DNA of 64,000 nucleotides, from NCBI RefSeq assembly GCF_003369915.1, contig NW_022881614.1:20066336-20130335 (forward strand), written 5' to 3'. This document shows positions 33,191 to 45,659 of this stretch, one piece after another. The notes under the pieces were generated by a model. The model was given only the letters and a program-made list of their open reading frames with translations, ran no database searches and had not been told where the DNA came from. The DNA comes from Drosophila miranda. Lineage: Eukaryota > Arthropoda > Insecta > Diptera > Drosophilidae. Made by a program: the position numbers and the translations under genes. The stretch's first letter is position 1, and the number at the start of each line of letters is the position of its first letter.

Positions 33191-33455
33191 GGATTCATCA
33201 GAAAACGCAAGATTTAATTTTCCTAAAATTGGTTTTGCGTTGCTTAACAAAAAAAATGGCAGCGTTAAATACTATGCGCATACTTGCAAACATATTAATG
33301 TTTCTTCCAATACACAACTTTCGTTAATCGTTCAAGGTTGCAATGTGTTGTCTAAGCTGGCTTTTAACTTTTACAAATCACACCGGTTCAGCAATTATTT
33401 TGGAGGCTCTACTGTGCTTCCCACTCCCACTCACAACAATTTGGCGCAACGCCGG
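33191..33455. promoter_or_regulatory. cuff-side half of the divergent promoter region (unit B)
   Basis: Sequence upstream of the cuff coding start, up to the GCCGG duplication at 33,451-33,455. It includes an A8 run (33,249-33,256). The BEL element separates it from the Mdn1 half. Confidence 0.5.
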
Positions 33456-33827
33456 TGTGGAGATAATGTTTTTTATCCCCAATCGGCCGACTAATTATTT
33501 CGAATTAAACAAAACTCGGCGGAGAAATAAAATTACGATATGTTCTTTAATGCGTGACATCCAACTTGCAAGTGTGGCTTGCCTGCCCTTTACATTGCCG
33601 CTCCGATCGCTAAGCGCAGCTTCGCTCGGCCGACGTCGGTAGGCAGACGCAAAGCGGAGATAGCGAAGAGCGAGTTGGCAGAGAGCGTTTAGCAGGGCAA
33701 GCAAGCGCAAAGCTTTAACAAACAAATGAGTGACATAGACATAAGTAACAAACAAAATAAGCGGCTGAGGGCCAAGAATTAGGTGCTATTTGGCAAGCAG
33801 CTAATCGGCTGGGTTCTGCTCCGAACA
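33456..33827 (-). repeat. BEL 3' LTR (unit B)
   Basis: 372 bp, TGTGGAG...CCGAACA on the plus strand, next to a C-rich (polypurine on minus) tract. Confidence 0.92.
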
Positions 33828-36161
33828 TTCACCCCCCGTTGGAAGGCAAAGGCTTTCAACAGATCCATCCTGAAGGGGCAGAACCGCTATTTTTCCAACG
33901 GCCCTCTTGAAGATGCTTGCTTGGGCGCAGCTGGCGGCTACGCTGGGATGATCGTCGAACGCAGCAATCGGCGCTTCTTTACGAAGGCGGCTTGTCGTGA
34001 TTACGTCTTGATCATCGGGAACCTCTGTAATTGTATAGAATGGCAGGAAATTTGGCAATGTAGAAATTGTTGAAAGTTGAATTTCATTTAGCGTGGATAT
34101 GTAGGTTTTTAATATATGGAAAAGTTCGCGCTGCAGTTCCTGATTCTCCGATCGCAGTTTTTCCACTTGCACCTGGCACTCGAGCAGCTGCTTCCTGCAT
34201 TGCTGCTCTAAGTTTTGGTACTCCAGCGTTGTGGGTCGAAAATCGTCAATAGAGATGCACGAGGAATTTTCAAAAGCGGCTAAAGCTGCACGCTTATTCT
34301 CCGAGCTATCAATGCTTCCTGATACTATCCAACCAAGTTTTGTCTCCTGCAATGTTGGCAATTGGGCTGATAGTCGAATCTGTCCGACGCACATTAAATC
34401 GAAGAACAAACCAGAACCTATCAACAGATCGATACGTTGGGGCTTGGAGAAATTAGGATCAGCTAGTTTTAGATTATTCGGCATTGGCCAATCCTTTGCG
34501 TCTACGCCGAAGTTAGGCTGCATTTCCGTAATTGAGTTGGCGACAATTGCAGCGAAGGAAGCTCTATAGCTTTCGCCCTGGGATTGTACAACTATATGTA
34601 CAGACTTGCTCGAAGGTAGAATGGAATCTCCGATTCCAGAGATGTGAACATAAGACGAGCGATGATCCAACTGCAACTGATCAGCAAGTCTAGATGTTAC
34701 AAAGTTTGCCTGTGATGCAGAATCCAAAATGGCACGACATGGGATAAGTGCTCCATAACGATCTGTTACATGGACGAGGGCAGTAGGTAGCAACACGTTC
34801 TGGCTAGGCTGAGATTTCTGGATCGAGGGGGGAGGGCTGGAACACCCGCTTGCTAGAAGCACAGTCGCGGCCTCTAGCTGGATCGATTCCTCGGCCGGTG
34901 AAGAGGAAGATGAAGCACCAGTTCCCGATGGAATGTGGAGTAGCGTGTGATGTTTGGCCTGTCAATGCCTGCAAAGTCCTGACCTGCACCTCTGCAATTC
35001 ATGGCCTTTGTTGAGGCAGTTCAAACACAAGCGGCTCTTCTTTGCTTCTTTGTATCGTTCAAACGCAGAGAGATTCAGGAATGCCTGACATCTAGATATG
35101 TAATGCTCGGAGGAATTGCAATGGTTACATATGGGGTTAGGATGGTCGTTACTGGAGGTGATAAGGGTGACAGGTTTGTCTTCTCCCACCTGTTGACTAG
35201 GACTTGTTGCCATGGCTGATCCCAAATTCTCCAGCATCCGACATCTCGCTTCCAAAAATGCGGCCATGCTTGACCACCGAGGCAATCCTGACGTCGGCAA
35301 GTTCTCTTCCCATTTCTCCTTTGTTTTGTGGTCCAGTTTCGTGCCTATGATGAAGATCAGCAACCCATCGGATATCTCCTGCGGGGTCGCCAAGGTCTGA
35401 AGTACACGCAAGTGCGAATTGATTTTGCCGCAAAGCGCGCGAAAGCCGATAGCCGAGCCCTTCTCCACCCCTTGCAGCGCGAAAATAGCCTTGACGTGTG
35501 CCTGAAAATGTAACAGTTTATTATCGAATCGCAACATCAGTAAATTCAACGCCTTGTCGTAATTCTCCTCAGAAAGTTCCAAGGAACGAATCGTATCCAG
35601 CGCAGCACCATCTAGACATCCACGAAGATATTGGAATCTTTCGATGATTGGTATACGATGGTCTTTGTGCACCATTGTCGAGAACATCGAGTGGAATTCT
35701 GGCCAATCCATGTAGTTCCCACCGAATCGCGGAAGCTGCAACTCGGGCATTCGAGAACGGCCTATACTATTATAGGCGAACAACGACGAATTCCCCTCGA
35801 GAGTATGCCGAGCCGTTGAATTGGCAACATTTACCGTGCGAGCAGCCATCAACTCCCGCGACAGCCTGGACCTAACCTTGACATAAACATTCGAAAAGTC
35901 CAGCCGGGCATCATGGGCTAACTGCAGGAAATCCAGCCTTTCAAGGCTCGTTTGAGCGGCATCGAAATCCGCATTCATTCGCTCGATTTGCTCTAAGCGA
36001 GCTTGAAGTTCTGCCTCATCTAACTCGGCAAGCTCTTCCTTGGTAAGAAAGCGATCCATGGCCTTTAGTTGGCGCGCGATGGACTCGGCCTTGTGCTTGT
36101 AGAAATCTACATCACTCGGCATTGCTGCGTTCGCGACATTGGTAGGCTCAGGTGCTTTCAT
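33801..36161 (-). pseudogene. BEL Gag-protease-coiled coil fusion, one nonsense codon (unit B)
   Basis: A single frame of about 787 codons, interrupted only by a TGA at 34,962-34,964 in the third zinc knuckle (Cys codon in unit A). Order: helical N-terminus, DUF1759-like domain, three zinc knuckles, DUF1758-like aspartic protease (ILDSASQ), leucine-rich coiled coil and tail. It shows that gag and protease are one polyprotein in this family and that no polymerase follows. Products would stop before the protease. Confidence 0.87.
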
Positions 36162-36535
36162 GTTGAGGTTTTAAAAGAGTCACTCAGCACGACTGAAAAA
36201 GACATCCTGTATACGTATAAACGTGGGAACCGAAAGCAAAGGGATTACAGCTAATGCCTTTAGCTGTGCGGCTGTGCGAGCTGTCCGATTCCGCTTTGTA
36301 CTCCGCTTGTGTGTATTAGTGAGTTCGCTGCACTGCCTACCGCACTGCACTGACCAAATTGTCGCGACAGAGAAATTAATAGCCAGCAATGCGTGTATGT
36401 AGGTGTATGTAAGTGTGTTTTAGCACCGAATTGTGCTTAACCGCCGAAAATTTGCTAGGGCTAACGAATGTCGATCGCGAATGATTATTAATTGACAAGG
36501 CAACTCAGAGATCACGTCGGGGTCACCAAATTTTA

Positions 36536-36907
36536 TGTGGAGATAATGTTTTTTATGCCCAATCGGGCGACTAATTATTTCGAATTAAACAAAACTCGGC
36601 GCAGAAATAAAATTACGATATGTTCTTTAATGCGTGACTTCCAAATTGCAAGTGTGGCTTGCCTGCCCTTTACATTGCCGCTCCGATCGCCAAGCGCAGC
36701 TTCGCTCGGCCGACGTCGGTAGGCAGACGCAAAGCGGAGATAGCGAAGAGCGAGCTGGCAGAGAGCGTTTAGCAGGGCAAGCAAGCGCAAAGCTTTAACA
36801 AACAAATGAGTGACATAGACATAAGTAACAAACAAAATAAGCGGCTGAGGGCCAAGAATTAGGTGCTATTTGGCAAGCAGCTAATCGGCTGGGTTCTGCT
36901 CCGAACA
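36536..36907 (-). repeat. BEL 5' LTR (unit B)
   Basis: 372 bp. Followed by GCCGG at 36,908-36,912. It ends 233 bp from the Mdn1 start codon. Confidence 0.92.
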
Positions 36908-37140
36908 GCCGGTTTTGGGGATGCCAAACCTAAACAAACCGGAAGGTTGCCAGACTGCCGCACACAGATGTTCGCATTGAACTGTGTGGCAACCATTGCA
37001 AGGTGCGCTGCACGTGTTTCAAATTCGCGTGTGTTGCTTGCTCATTCCCGGGTCTGACCTCTGAAATTAATTAGAAAGCAGTTAAAAGTAGCTCGAAAGA
37101 AATAACAGTATCCGAATACAGTTGACCGGCTACCAAGGCA
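36908..37140 (+). promoter_or_regulatory. Mdn1-side half of the divergent promoter region (unit B)
   Basis: Matches 557-789 of unit A. No TATA box is seen. A BEL LTR now lies directly upstream. Confidence 0.5.
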
Positions 37141-40100
37141 ATGGAGGTAAATGCCTTCAAGCTACGATTTTGTGCACAGCGACTTCTGCAGTTGACTGCC
37201 AACGAGCCCCAAGACAATTTGTTTGTTCAAAATGTACAGAAGTTCATCAGAAAGAAGGTAAGAGTGTGATCATATTTTAATAAAAAACACACTTTACTTT
37301 ACAAACCTTTGCTCCACTTTAGAAATATGTGCCTCAAGACGTGGAACGTCTGTTCTGCAGTCTCAGCGAGCAACTTGCGTGTCCGGCCTACAAGGTACCC
37401 TTGGCAGTGAGCTTTGAGGAGCAACTGTTGCTGCTCCTAAGCATGGCCCTGCGATGGGACTCGGCTGGAGACGATATCCATCAATATCATAAGGAGTGCA
37501 TCACCCTGTCAAAGCTAATGGACATCTCTGTGGATGCGCAGAGGTGAGTAGAGGTCCCTGTATCGGATGACCTGTCTCAAAAGCACACATTCTCTCTGAC
37601 ACCCGTATAGGTTTGCAAAGAGCTACTTCCACAACAAGCCAGCACCGTTCGAGAAAAGCCAAAGTAATTCCAGCAGTGTCCCCAGCAAAAGGGCAAAGAA
37701 CGCAAAGGCCAGCCAAAAGATAGATGAACTGGAGCTCTTGAAATGTTGCTACCAGTTGCTGCGAAGTGACACGTCCTACTTCCGTGAGTTGTGGGACTGG
37801 TCCGGCTTCATTGCCACCTACTCGCACCTCGAGACCCCCTGCCCGATGATACAACTCTACTGCAACTACATCATGGCCATGCTCACGAATATGAGCCCAA
37901 CACAGCGGAATGCCCAAAATGCCAAGATATCCACAGAAGCACAGCTCCGATTTGAACGCGAGAAGGAACAGTCATGGGCCGTAGCCAGGCAGGACGAGGG
38001 CTGCTGCTATTCTCCCGAAGACGAAACGCCTGAACAGATGCTGAGCCTGAGCCTCAACCAGAGTGTGACCAACATTGAGGGCGTACTCTTGCCGACATTC
38101 AACAAGAAGAATCAGGAATTCTATGCAAGCACTGACGGCTGCTACGATCGCATTGTAAAGGTGGATTCGACGGTTGTAAATCTGCGGAGCATTGCCCTCG
38201 GCGTCGCAGCGGCCAAGCCGATTTGCCTCTCCGGTCCTGTGGGCTGTGGCAAGACGACGCTTATTGAGTATCTGGCCCGCAAGACGGGACACATTTGCCA
38301 CAAGCCCAAGGAGATTGACACTCGCGAAAAGGCGCTGCGAAAGGCTGAAGAGGAGGACAAATTGTTGACACCAAAAAAAGGAAAAAAGGGGAAAGAAAAG
38401 AAGCGGAAACTGGAGGAGGACCTTCCCATCGACCAGGCATTGCTGGATCTGGGTGAAATGTCGCAAAAGCATGTCTTTCTACGGATACAGCTGGGCGACC
38501 AGACCGACAGCAAAATGCAATTGGGCCAATATCGCTGCACAGATGTGCCTGGGGAATTCGTTTGGCTTCCTGGTGTCCTCACGCAGGTGAGAAGGAATTG
38601 ATTAAACTGAACGAGGGTTCTATTATATGAATGATTATTTGCACTTTAAGGCTGTCATGCATGGCTTCTGGCTGTTGCTGGAGGATCTGGATGCCGCCAC
38701 CCAAGACACCTACACAATTCTGAACAGTTTGCTGGAGAGGCAGTGCCTGAGCGTTCCCGGCTTTCGCGACTCTGTGAAGATTGAGCCAGGATTTCAATTG
38801 TTTGTCACAGTGCGGTAAGAGTCCATGGAGCATTCAAAGCATCTTTATCCTAAACATTTTCTCTGTTTTAGGACCAACAAATCGGCCAGCAATTCGGGAC
38901 AGAAATCGCTCTATTCGCTGCTGTATAAATATCTGTATACGATCAACGTTTTGCCGCTTTCCCGCAACGAGCTGTGCAAGGTGGTCAGCACCAACTATCC
39001 CAAGCTGGCGACCGTCGCCAATCGAGTGGTGGACGTGTTCCTTACCTTCTCCAGTGGCAATCACATGGCCGCCGACAATCTGCGTCAGCAGGATTCGAAC
39101 GACAAGGCGGACAACACGGAGAAGTACGTGGCGCTGCCCTTTAAGCAGGTCACACTCTCATCCAGTCCGAACTCGGGCCGCCTGGTCTCGACCCGGGATC
39201 TGGTCAAGCTGTGCCAGCGTTCGAATGCCCAGTTCTCGGTGACCAGCGCCGAGTGTGCCTACTTTATGTTCCAGAATGCCGTCGATGTATTCTGTTCGTA
39301 TCTGCCGCATAGTAGGGAGAAGATCACGCTGATCACGAGCATCGGCGCCAAGTTGGGCATCATTCGCTCCAGATGCGAGCATTTCGCTAATGAATACAAA
39401 CCTGATGTGGATTTTGGACTGGAGATTATCAAGATCGGACGTGCCAGTCTCCTGGCCAAGTCCGAGCTGCTGTCCAATAATGAGAATGGGGAGCAGCTCT
39501 CAGAGCAAGACCTGAAGCGACAGAAACTAACCGAGCAGACCAGGAGGGCCATCGGCCAGACCAGCGTCAAGCGTGCCACCTTCTCGTTTACACGTCTCGC
39601 CAGCTGCATCTTGGAACGGATTGCCGTCTGTGTGAGCCACTCGGAGCCCGTGCTGCTGGTGGGGGAGACGGGTGGGGGCAAGACCTCCTCCGTGCAGTAT
39701 CTGGCCGAGCGCACCGAACACAAGCTGGTCGTCGTGAACATGAACCAGTCGGATGTCTCGGATCTCGTGGGCGGATTCAAGCCCGTCGAACTCAACTACG
39801 TGCACTTGCTCTGCGAGACCTTCAATGCCGAGATGAACATGCAGTTCCTACGGATCTTTGCCACGCATTACAACAGCGGCCGGCACAGTGTCATCATACG
39901 CACTATGATCAGCCTGTGCTATCAGGTGTTCAGGAACACGGATCTAAAGAGCCACCAGATGGTGCCGCGTTGGCGCACGCTTTGCGAGAAGCTGCAGAAG
40001 CTGCAGACACAGCTGGACAAGAGCATTAACATTTCGTTTGCCTTCATACCCGGTTCCCTGGTGAACTGCATCAGCAAAGGCGAATGGGTGCTGCTGGACG

Positions 40101-41148
40101 AGATCAATTTGGCATCGGCCGAGACCCTGGAATGCCTGTCGACCATCCTAGAGCCAGAGGGATCGGTTGTGCTGCTGGAGCGGGGCGATTTCAAGCCCGT
40201 CAAGCGGTATCCGGACTTTCGCATCTTCGCCTGCATGAACCCCAACACGGACATTGGCAAGAAGGATCTGCCCGTGGGCATACGCAATCGATTTACCGAA
40301 TTCTTTGTGGACGAACTGACGACGGACGCGTACCTCAGTCTGCTGGTGAGTGACTATTTGGCCAACACGGGCATCCAGCGGAAGTCCGTGCACAGCATTG
40401 TCCAGCTCTACAAGTCACTGCGTCGCCTCTCCGAGCACCAGCTGAACGATGGCCTGTGCAATCGTCCCGTCTACTCTTTGCGCACCCTGTGCCGCAGTCT
40501 GCGCATCAGTGCTCGGAATCTGTGCGGCTCCATTGAGCGGAATCTGTACGAGAGCTTCTGCCTGAGTTTTCTCACCCAGCTGGATCCGGAGTCGCATCAT
40601 GTGGTGCTGCTGCTCATTCGGAATGCCCTGCTGAGCAATGCCAAGGCCGTGCTTAGCAAGCAGCTGCCCCGATTGGGAGAGAACTATCTACAGTTCGAGG
40701 GCTACTGGATACAGCTGGGGGGCCTGGAGCAGCAGTCCTGCTCCCACTACATCCTCACGGAGAGCGTCCAAAAGAATCTGCAAGATCTCGCGCGCATCAT
40801 ATCGATTGGCAAGCTGTCCATCCTGCTCTAGGGACCCACCAGTGCCGGCAAGACTAGTCTTATCGACTACGTGGCCCGCCGAAGTGGCAATCGCTGTCTG
40901 CGCATCAACAACCACGAGCATACCGACCTTCAGGAGAACATTGGCACCTATGCGGCCGATCTGGAGGGCAAGCTCACTTTCCAGGAGGGTGTCCTCGTGC
41001 AGGCCATGCGTCAGGGTTACTGGATCATCTTGGACGAACTGAATCTGGCCTCCACCGACATTCTGGAAGCGCTCAATCGCGTGCTGGACGACAATCGAGA
41101 GCTTTACATTGCCGAGACGCAGACACTAGTGAAAGCACATCCGAATTT
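37141..41148 (+). pseudogene. Mdn1: Midasin N-terminal part, truncated, one nonsense codon (unit B)
   Basis: Best-preserved copy in the window. Exons: 37,141-37,257, 37,323-37,543, 37,611-38,586, 38,651-38,814 and 38,872-41,148, all with GT-AG introns and matching phases, giving about 1,250 codons out of roughly 5,000. It covers the N-terminal domain and the first AAA+ modules (P-loops GPVGCGKTT, GETGGGKTSS and GPTSAGKTS; Walker B LLDEINLAS and ILDELNLAS). The one break is TAG at 40,829-40,831 (codon about 1,146; CAG in unit A) just before the third P-loop. The later AAA+ modules, the Asp/Glu-rich arm and the MIDAS domain are absent. The homology ends at about 41,148, at the same base as in unit A. 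Confidence 0.92.
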
Positions 41149-41272
41149 TATCAATCGCTATAAAGAAATTTACCGGTCTAGTACACGGCTACATAGCACA
41201 GTTAGTCTAGTCGCAGCAGGCAGTTGCCGAGTCGAGAAATATATTTGCTTCAGATTGTAGTACTGACTAAAC
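41149..41272 (+). promoter_or_regulatory. ERp60 core promoter and leader (unit B)
   Basis: Same 124 bp as in unit A, with TATAAA at 41,159-41,164, directly following the Mdn1 breakpoint. Confidence 0.55.
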
Positions 41273-43629
41273 ATGATTAAAATGCGGTGTCTGGAAGCTG
41301 CCATGCTAATTTTCGGCTACATTGCCACTACATCAGCCGCCGAGAGTGATGTCCTGGACCTGGGGGACGACAACTTCGCATCCACACTGAAGCAGCAGGA
41401 GACGACATTGTTATGTTCTATGCTCCCTGGTAAGTGCGTGTGTGTGGTGTGAGGGGAGCGGGCGTGGCAGGTCGGGAGTGCGATTACCTTAATCAGCTTG
41501 TTGCGTCTGCTTTTTAATTAAATTGCGCTGCGAAGAATCGAATTAAAAGTACACTTCAGCGTTAAGAAGAGGGTCGAAACAGAAGAAAAAAAAAAAAATC
41601 TGCGACTACAAAGTCGGTATCAGAGCGGCCATTTTAAGAGACGTAGGGTAGAGGGCAGGCAGCTTCAACCAGCTAATGTGTCAATACAGCTATCTCTTTG
41701 TTCGCATATGAGTGTGAGTAGATTATTAGGAGAAAACTTCAAAGCTATCATTTCCAGATACGAGTGCATACGGTTTTTGTATGTGGGCTTGCCGGCCGGT
41801 GGCCGATTTCCATCTCCCCGGAGAGCAGTGAAAGAGTTTTTAAATTACATTTAATCCCCGCATCGTTGGGCTTATCAGCTCTGGAACATAAGCAGTTTAA
41901 TTAGACGTTGTTAGCAATAAGAGTGCATGATAAGGCAACCCAACTGATAAGTATACGCACCCCATGCTATAATTACAAACTATTCGACTTTTTGGGTAAC
42001 ATGTCTTCCTGTTGTCGTGATAAAAATGATGAACTAGCTAAATTTGTTCGAGAAAAGACTGTGACGTGTCCTAATAGACTTTTTCTGTTCTTATAGGTGC
42101 GGCCACTGCAAGCGCCTCAAGCCTGAGTATGCCAAGGCGGCTGAGCTCGTCAAGGATGATGATCCACCAATTAAGCTGGCCAAGGTTGTCTGTACCGAGG
42201 CTGGCAAGGAGACCTGCAGCAAGTACTCAGTGAGCGGCTATCCCACACTGAAAATATTCCGTCAGGATGAAGTGTCGCAGGACTACAGCGGACCACGTGA
42301 GGCCATCGGCATTGCGAAATACATGCGCGCTCAAGTTGGACCTGCCTCTAAGAATGTGCGCTCTGTGGAGGAGCTCGCCAAGTTCCTGGACACCAAGGAG
42401 ACCTCAATCTTCGGTAGCTTTGAAGACATTGACTCCAAGCTGGCGAAGATCTTCCTCAAGTTTGCCGACAAGAACCGCGAGAAGTATCGCTTTGGCCACA
42501 GCAGCGACGAGGAGGTGTTGAAGAAGAATGGTAAAACGTAAATGATGCCATGTCAAGACTGCAAATGCGTTTATTATACTTTATACAATTTGTTACGCCT
42601 CCGGCAATAAAAAATAGCTTTTAAGTTTTGTCCCATGTTACAAATAACCAAAGTATTCGATGGCTCTTGTCTTCCGTACAGCGATAAGATTGTGCTGATC
42701 CGTGCTCCACATTTGAGCAACAAGTTTGAGGTTTCCACAGTCAAGTTTGAGGGAAGCGCTGAGTCCGACCTGACCACCTTCATCAAGGAGAATTAGTAAC
42801 TGATCTCTTTTCTATATCCTCCCCCAAGCACAGTCTTAATTTACGTTCGTTCAATCTCTGCAGCCATGGCTTGGTTGGTCATCGTACCCAGGACACTTCG
42901 CGGGACTTCCAGAACCCCCTGATCACCGCCTACTACAGCGTCGACTACCAGAAGAATCCCAAGGGCACCAACTACTGGCGCAACCGTGTCCTCAAGGTGG
43001 CCAAGGAATTTGCCGGCCAAATTAGCTTTGCCATCAGCTCCAAGGACGACTTCCAGCACGAATTGAACGAATACGGCTACGATTTTGTTGGTGACAAGCC
43101 CATCGTTTTGGCCCGTGATGCCAAGAATCTCAAGTACTCTCTGAAGGACGAATTCTCCGTGGAGAACCTACAAGATTTTGTTGAGAAGCTGCTGGCCGAC
43201 GAACTGGAGCCATATGTCAAGAGCGAGCCCGTCCCAGAGTCGAACGATACTCCGGTCAAGGTGGCTGTAGCTAAGAACTTTGACGATCTGCTGATCAACA
43301 ACGGCAAGGACACACTTATTGAGTTCTACGCCCCATGGTGCGGCCACTGCAAGAAGCTGACTCCCATCTACGAGGAGCTGGCCGAGAAACTGCAAGACGA
43401 GGATGTGGTCATTTTCAAAATGGATGCCACGGCCAACGATGTGCCACCACAGTTCAATGTGCGTGGATTCCCCACACTCTACTGGCTCCCCAAGGACTCG
43501 AAGAATAAGCCCGTAAGCTACAACGGGGGTCGCGAGGTCGATGATTTCATCAAATACATTGCCAAGGAGGCGACCACAGAACTGAAGAGCTTCGACCGTG
43601 ACGGAAGGCCCAAGAAGACCGAGCTCTAA
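41273..43629 (+). pseudogene. ERp60: ERp60 with frameshift in exon 1 (unit B)
   Basis: Exons 41,273-41,429, 42,097-42,537, 42,682-42,795 and 42,864-43,629 match unit A. Exon 1 lacks one base (ACATTGTTATG against ACATTGGTTATG), which shifts the frame before the first CGHC site. All later exons stay open with both CGHC sites and the KKTEL end, so the break is recent. No alternative start would restore a signal peptide. Confidence 0.9.
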
Positions 43630-43777
43630 GCTCCAGGCTCTAATCTTAACTCTTACTGCTAACTGCGTCGTTAATGTGGTGTAGTGGCGGTGTAACTAGC
43701 ATTTCCATATTTTTGTAAAAGTCGAATGCATTCTCTTCAAATTCTTAATGGGACAAAAATTGTATTAAATTATATAT

Positions 43778-43824
43778 AGTGACATATCCATAATTCCCCA
43801 CATCCCATACACATAATGTGTATG
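43778..43824 (+). repeat. Inverted gypsy1 LTR terminus in ERp60 3' flank (unit B)
   Basis: AGTGACATATCC onward matches the first bases of the gypsy1 LTR, here in plus orientation. It ends in a palindrome (CATACACATAATGTGTATG), then a duplicated ERp60 piece follows. Confidence 0.8.
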
Positions 43825-44133
43825 CACAGTCTTAATTTACGTTCGTTCAATCTCTGCAGCCATGGCTTGGTTGGTCATCGTACCCAGGACACTTCGCGGG
43901 ACTTCCAGAACCCCCTGATCACCGCCTACTACAGCGTCGACTACCAGAAGAATCCCAAGGGCACCAACTACTGGCGCAACCGTGTCCTCAAGGTGGCCAA
44001 GGAATTTGCCGGCCAAATTAGCTTTGCCATCAGCTCCAAGGACGACTTCCAGCACGAATTGAACGAATACGGCTACGATTTTGTTGGTGACAAGCCCATC
44101 GTTTTGGCCCGTGATGCCAAGAATCTCAAGTAC
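43825..44133 (+). pseudogene. ERp60: Duplicated ERp60 fragment (intron 3 end and start of exon 4), unit B
   Basis: About 309 bp repeat 42,829-43,137, including the acceptor CTGCAG and the first 90 codons of exon 4. It carries CACAGTCTT as in unit B, not CACACTCTT as in A, so it was copied from the neighbouring unit B gene. It stops in exon 4 at LTR-end sequence. It is not functional. Confidence 0.88.
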
Positions 44134-44216
44134 ACATTATGTGTATGGGATGTGGGGAATTATGGATATTTCACACATAATGTGTATGGGATGTGGGGAA
44201 TTATGGATATTTCACT
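44134..44216 (-). repeat. Two direct copies of the gypsy1 LTR terminus (unit B)
   Basis: A roughly 41-bp LTR-end sequence occurs twice in tandem between the ERp60 duplicate and the gypsy1 polypurine tract. Unit A has one copy. Confidence 0.85.
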
Positions 44217-44243
44217 CCCCCAACGTTTGTTATTAGCCTGTCC

Positions 44244-45659
44244 CTAGGCGATTACCCTCGGGTATAGTGACGGGGTGTCAAGTGCGGTGGCTGAGGTTGG
44301 TTCCTCTTCTGCTTCTATTATAGGGTTAATACATTTAACCGTGACTCTTTTAGAAGTTTTCTTAAATTTAACAGCTACATAACTTAGTAGTACTAATATA
44401 ATTATGACAAATGAAATTAGTAGACTTATTTGTAATAGGTTACTATATTTGGTGTATTGCATAATTATTTCATTAGTTTGGACATACGACAGGGGTTTTA
44501 TTTTAGTTATGTTGTTGTTGACATAAACAATCTGGGCAAAATCTAACATTGTGTTTGATATTGTAAATTCATTTAATTGGATTGAACAGTTGCAGATTTT
44601 TATAATGGTATTTCCTTCCGCTATGATTTCTTGGTTTACACAATTCTGGTTTAGCGTTGTTTTTGGAAGATTCCATGTGATTAGTATATTGGGTTCAATA
44701 AAGTTTATTTGAAAGTTTTGAAAAGTTTTGGAATATGGACATTTAGTGGGAATTTGCATTAAAATTCCTTTTATACAATTGTCATTGGTTTTCAATCTAG
44801 TTTCTTTAACAAATACTTCTTCATTTTTTATGTAGTACTTGTCGTATGTCATATCTGTTAACATGTTATTTAATTCGTCTGGATACGGAACGATTTTATA
44901 GATTGGTACTTTTGTAATGTCTTTGGGAATGTTGGAAATTATTAGAATTTCGTTGGTATCGGATTTTAGCCATGTGGAGGTTTTTATATTTAGTATTTTC
45001 TCAGAATTTATTTGTTCCAGGTAGTCTTGTTTTAATAATTTTGGATTAAATATACCGAGCCTAGTTAATTGCATACCTAGTTCTGTATCTTCGACATATT
45101 CTGTGAAATGTTGTAGATTGAATATCAAAATTTCTATTTGTTGATTCCTGTCTTTTTCTTTATTTAGTTTGTTTATAACGTTTATTCCGCTATTAACTGC
45201 ATCTATTACCAAATTTAGTTCATTCATTTGAATGCTATGGCTGGCTAAATTTTCTATTTTTTGTTCCAAATCGACTTTATCTTCCTGATCTAGTGTTCCA
45301 AAGAGATATTTGTAGGCTGTTCCTACTATATTGATTAGGCCTCTTTTATTTTTTTTGGTTATTTTTAGCCCGTTCATTTCTCTTTGCAATTAGTCTACTA
45401 GATATTTTATTTGGATTATGTCCTGGAATTTAGTGGCTTGCATTAATAAATTTTGGTATAGTTCTTCGGTTTTAGTTACATTAACAGTTAGATAATGGTA
45501 TTCGTAATTGATAGGTATGTTAATCGATCCAGTTTTGAATATCATATATCCGTTTTGGGATTTTATAGGATTTATTTCTATGTTTTGGCCCTGTGCCATT
45601 ACGATGGTAATTATGAGGAAGATGAGGATTTTAATTGTGTTGAAGTTCGCCGATTCCAT
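44244..45659 (-). pseudogene. gypsy1 envelope-like protein, one in-frame stop (unit B)
   Basis: F-type errantivirus envelope gene, complete in length: hydrophobic signal peptide at the start (45,659), fusion-protein-like region after RGLINIVG, and a membrane anchor near the end. A TAA at 45,390-45,392 interrupts it after 89 codons. The 67 bp missing from unit A are present. Its start overlaps the integrase end by 29 bp. Confidence 0.83.

Larger units (their letters stand above)
33456..36907 (-). mobile_element. BEL/Pao non-autonomous element between cuff and Mdn1 (unit B)
   Basis: A complete 3,452-bp copy of the unit A family in the opposite orientation, flanked by GCCGG (33,451-33,455 and 36,908-36,912). 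LTRs are 33,456-33,827 (3') and 36,536-36,907 (5'), 372 bp each. The empty site is preserved at 557-561. It again lacks RT and integrase. It reads in the same direction as cuff and splits the divergent promoter. Confidence 0.93.
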
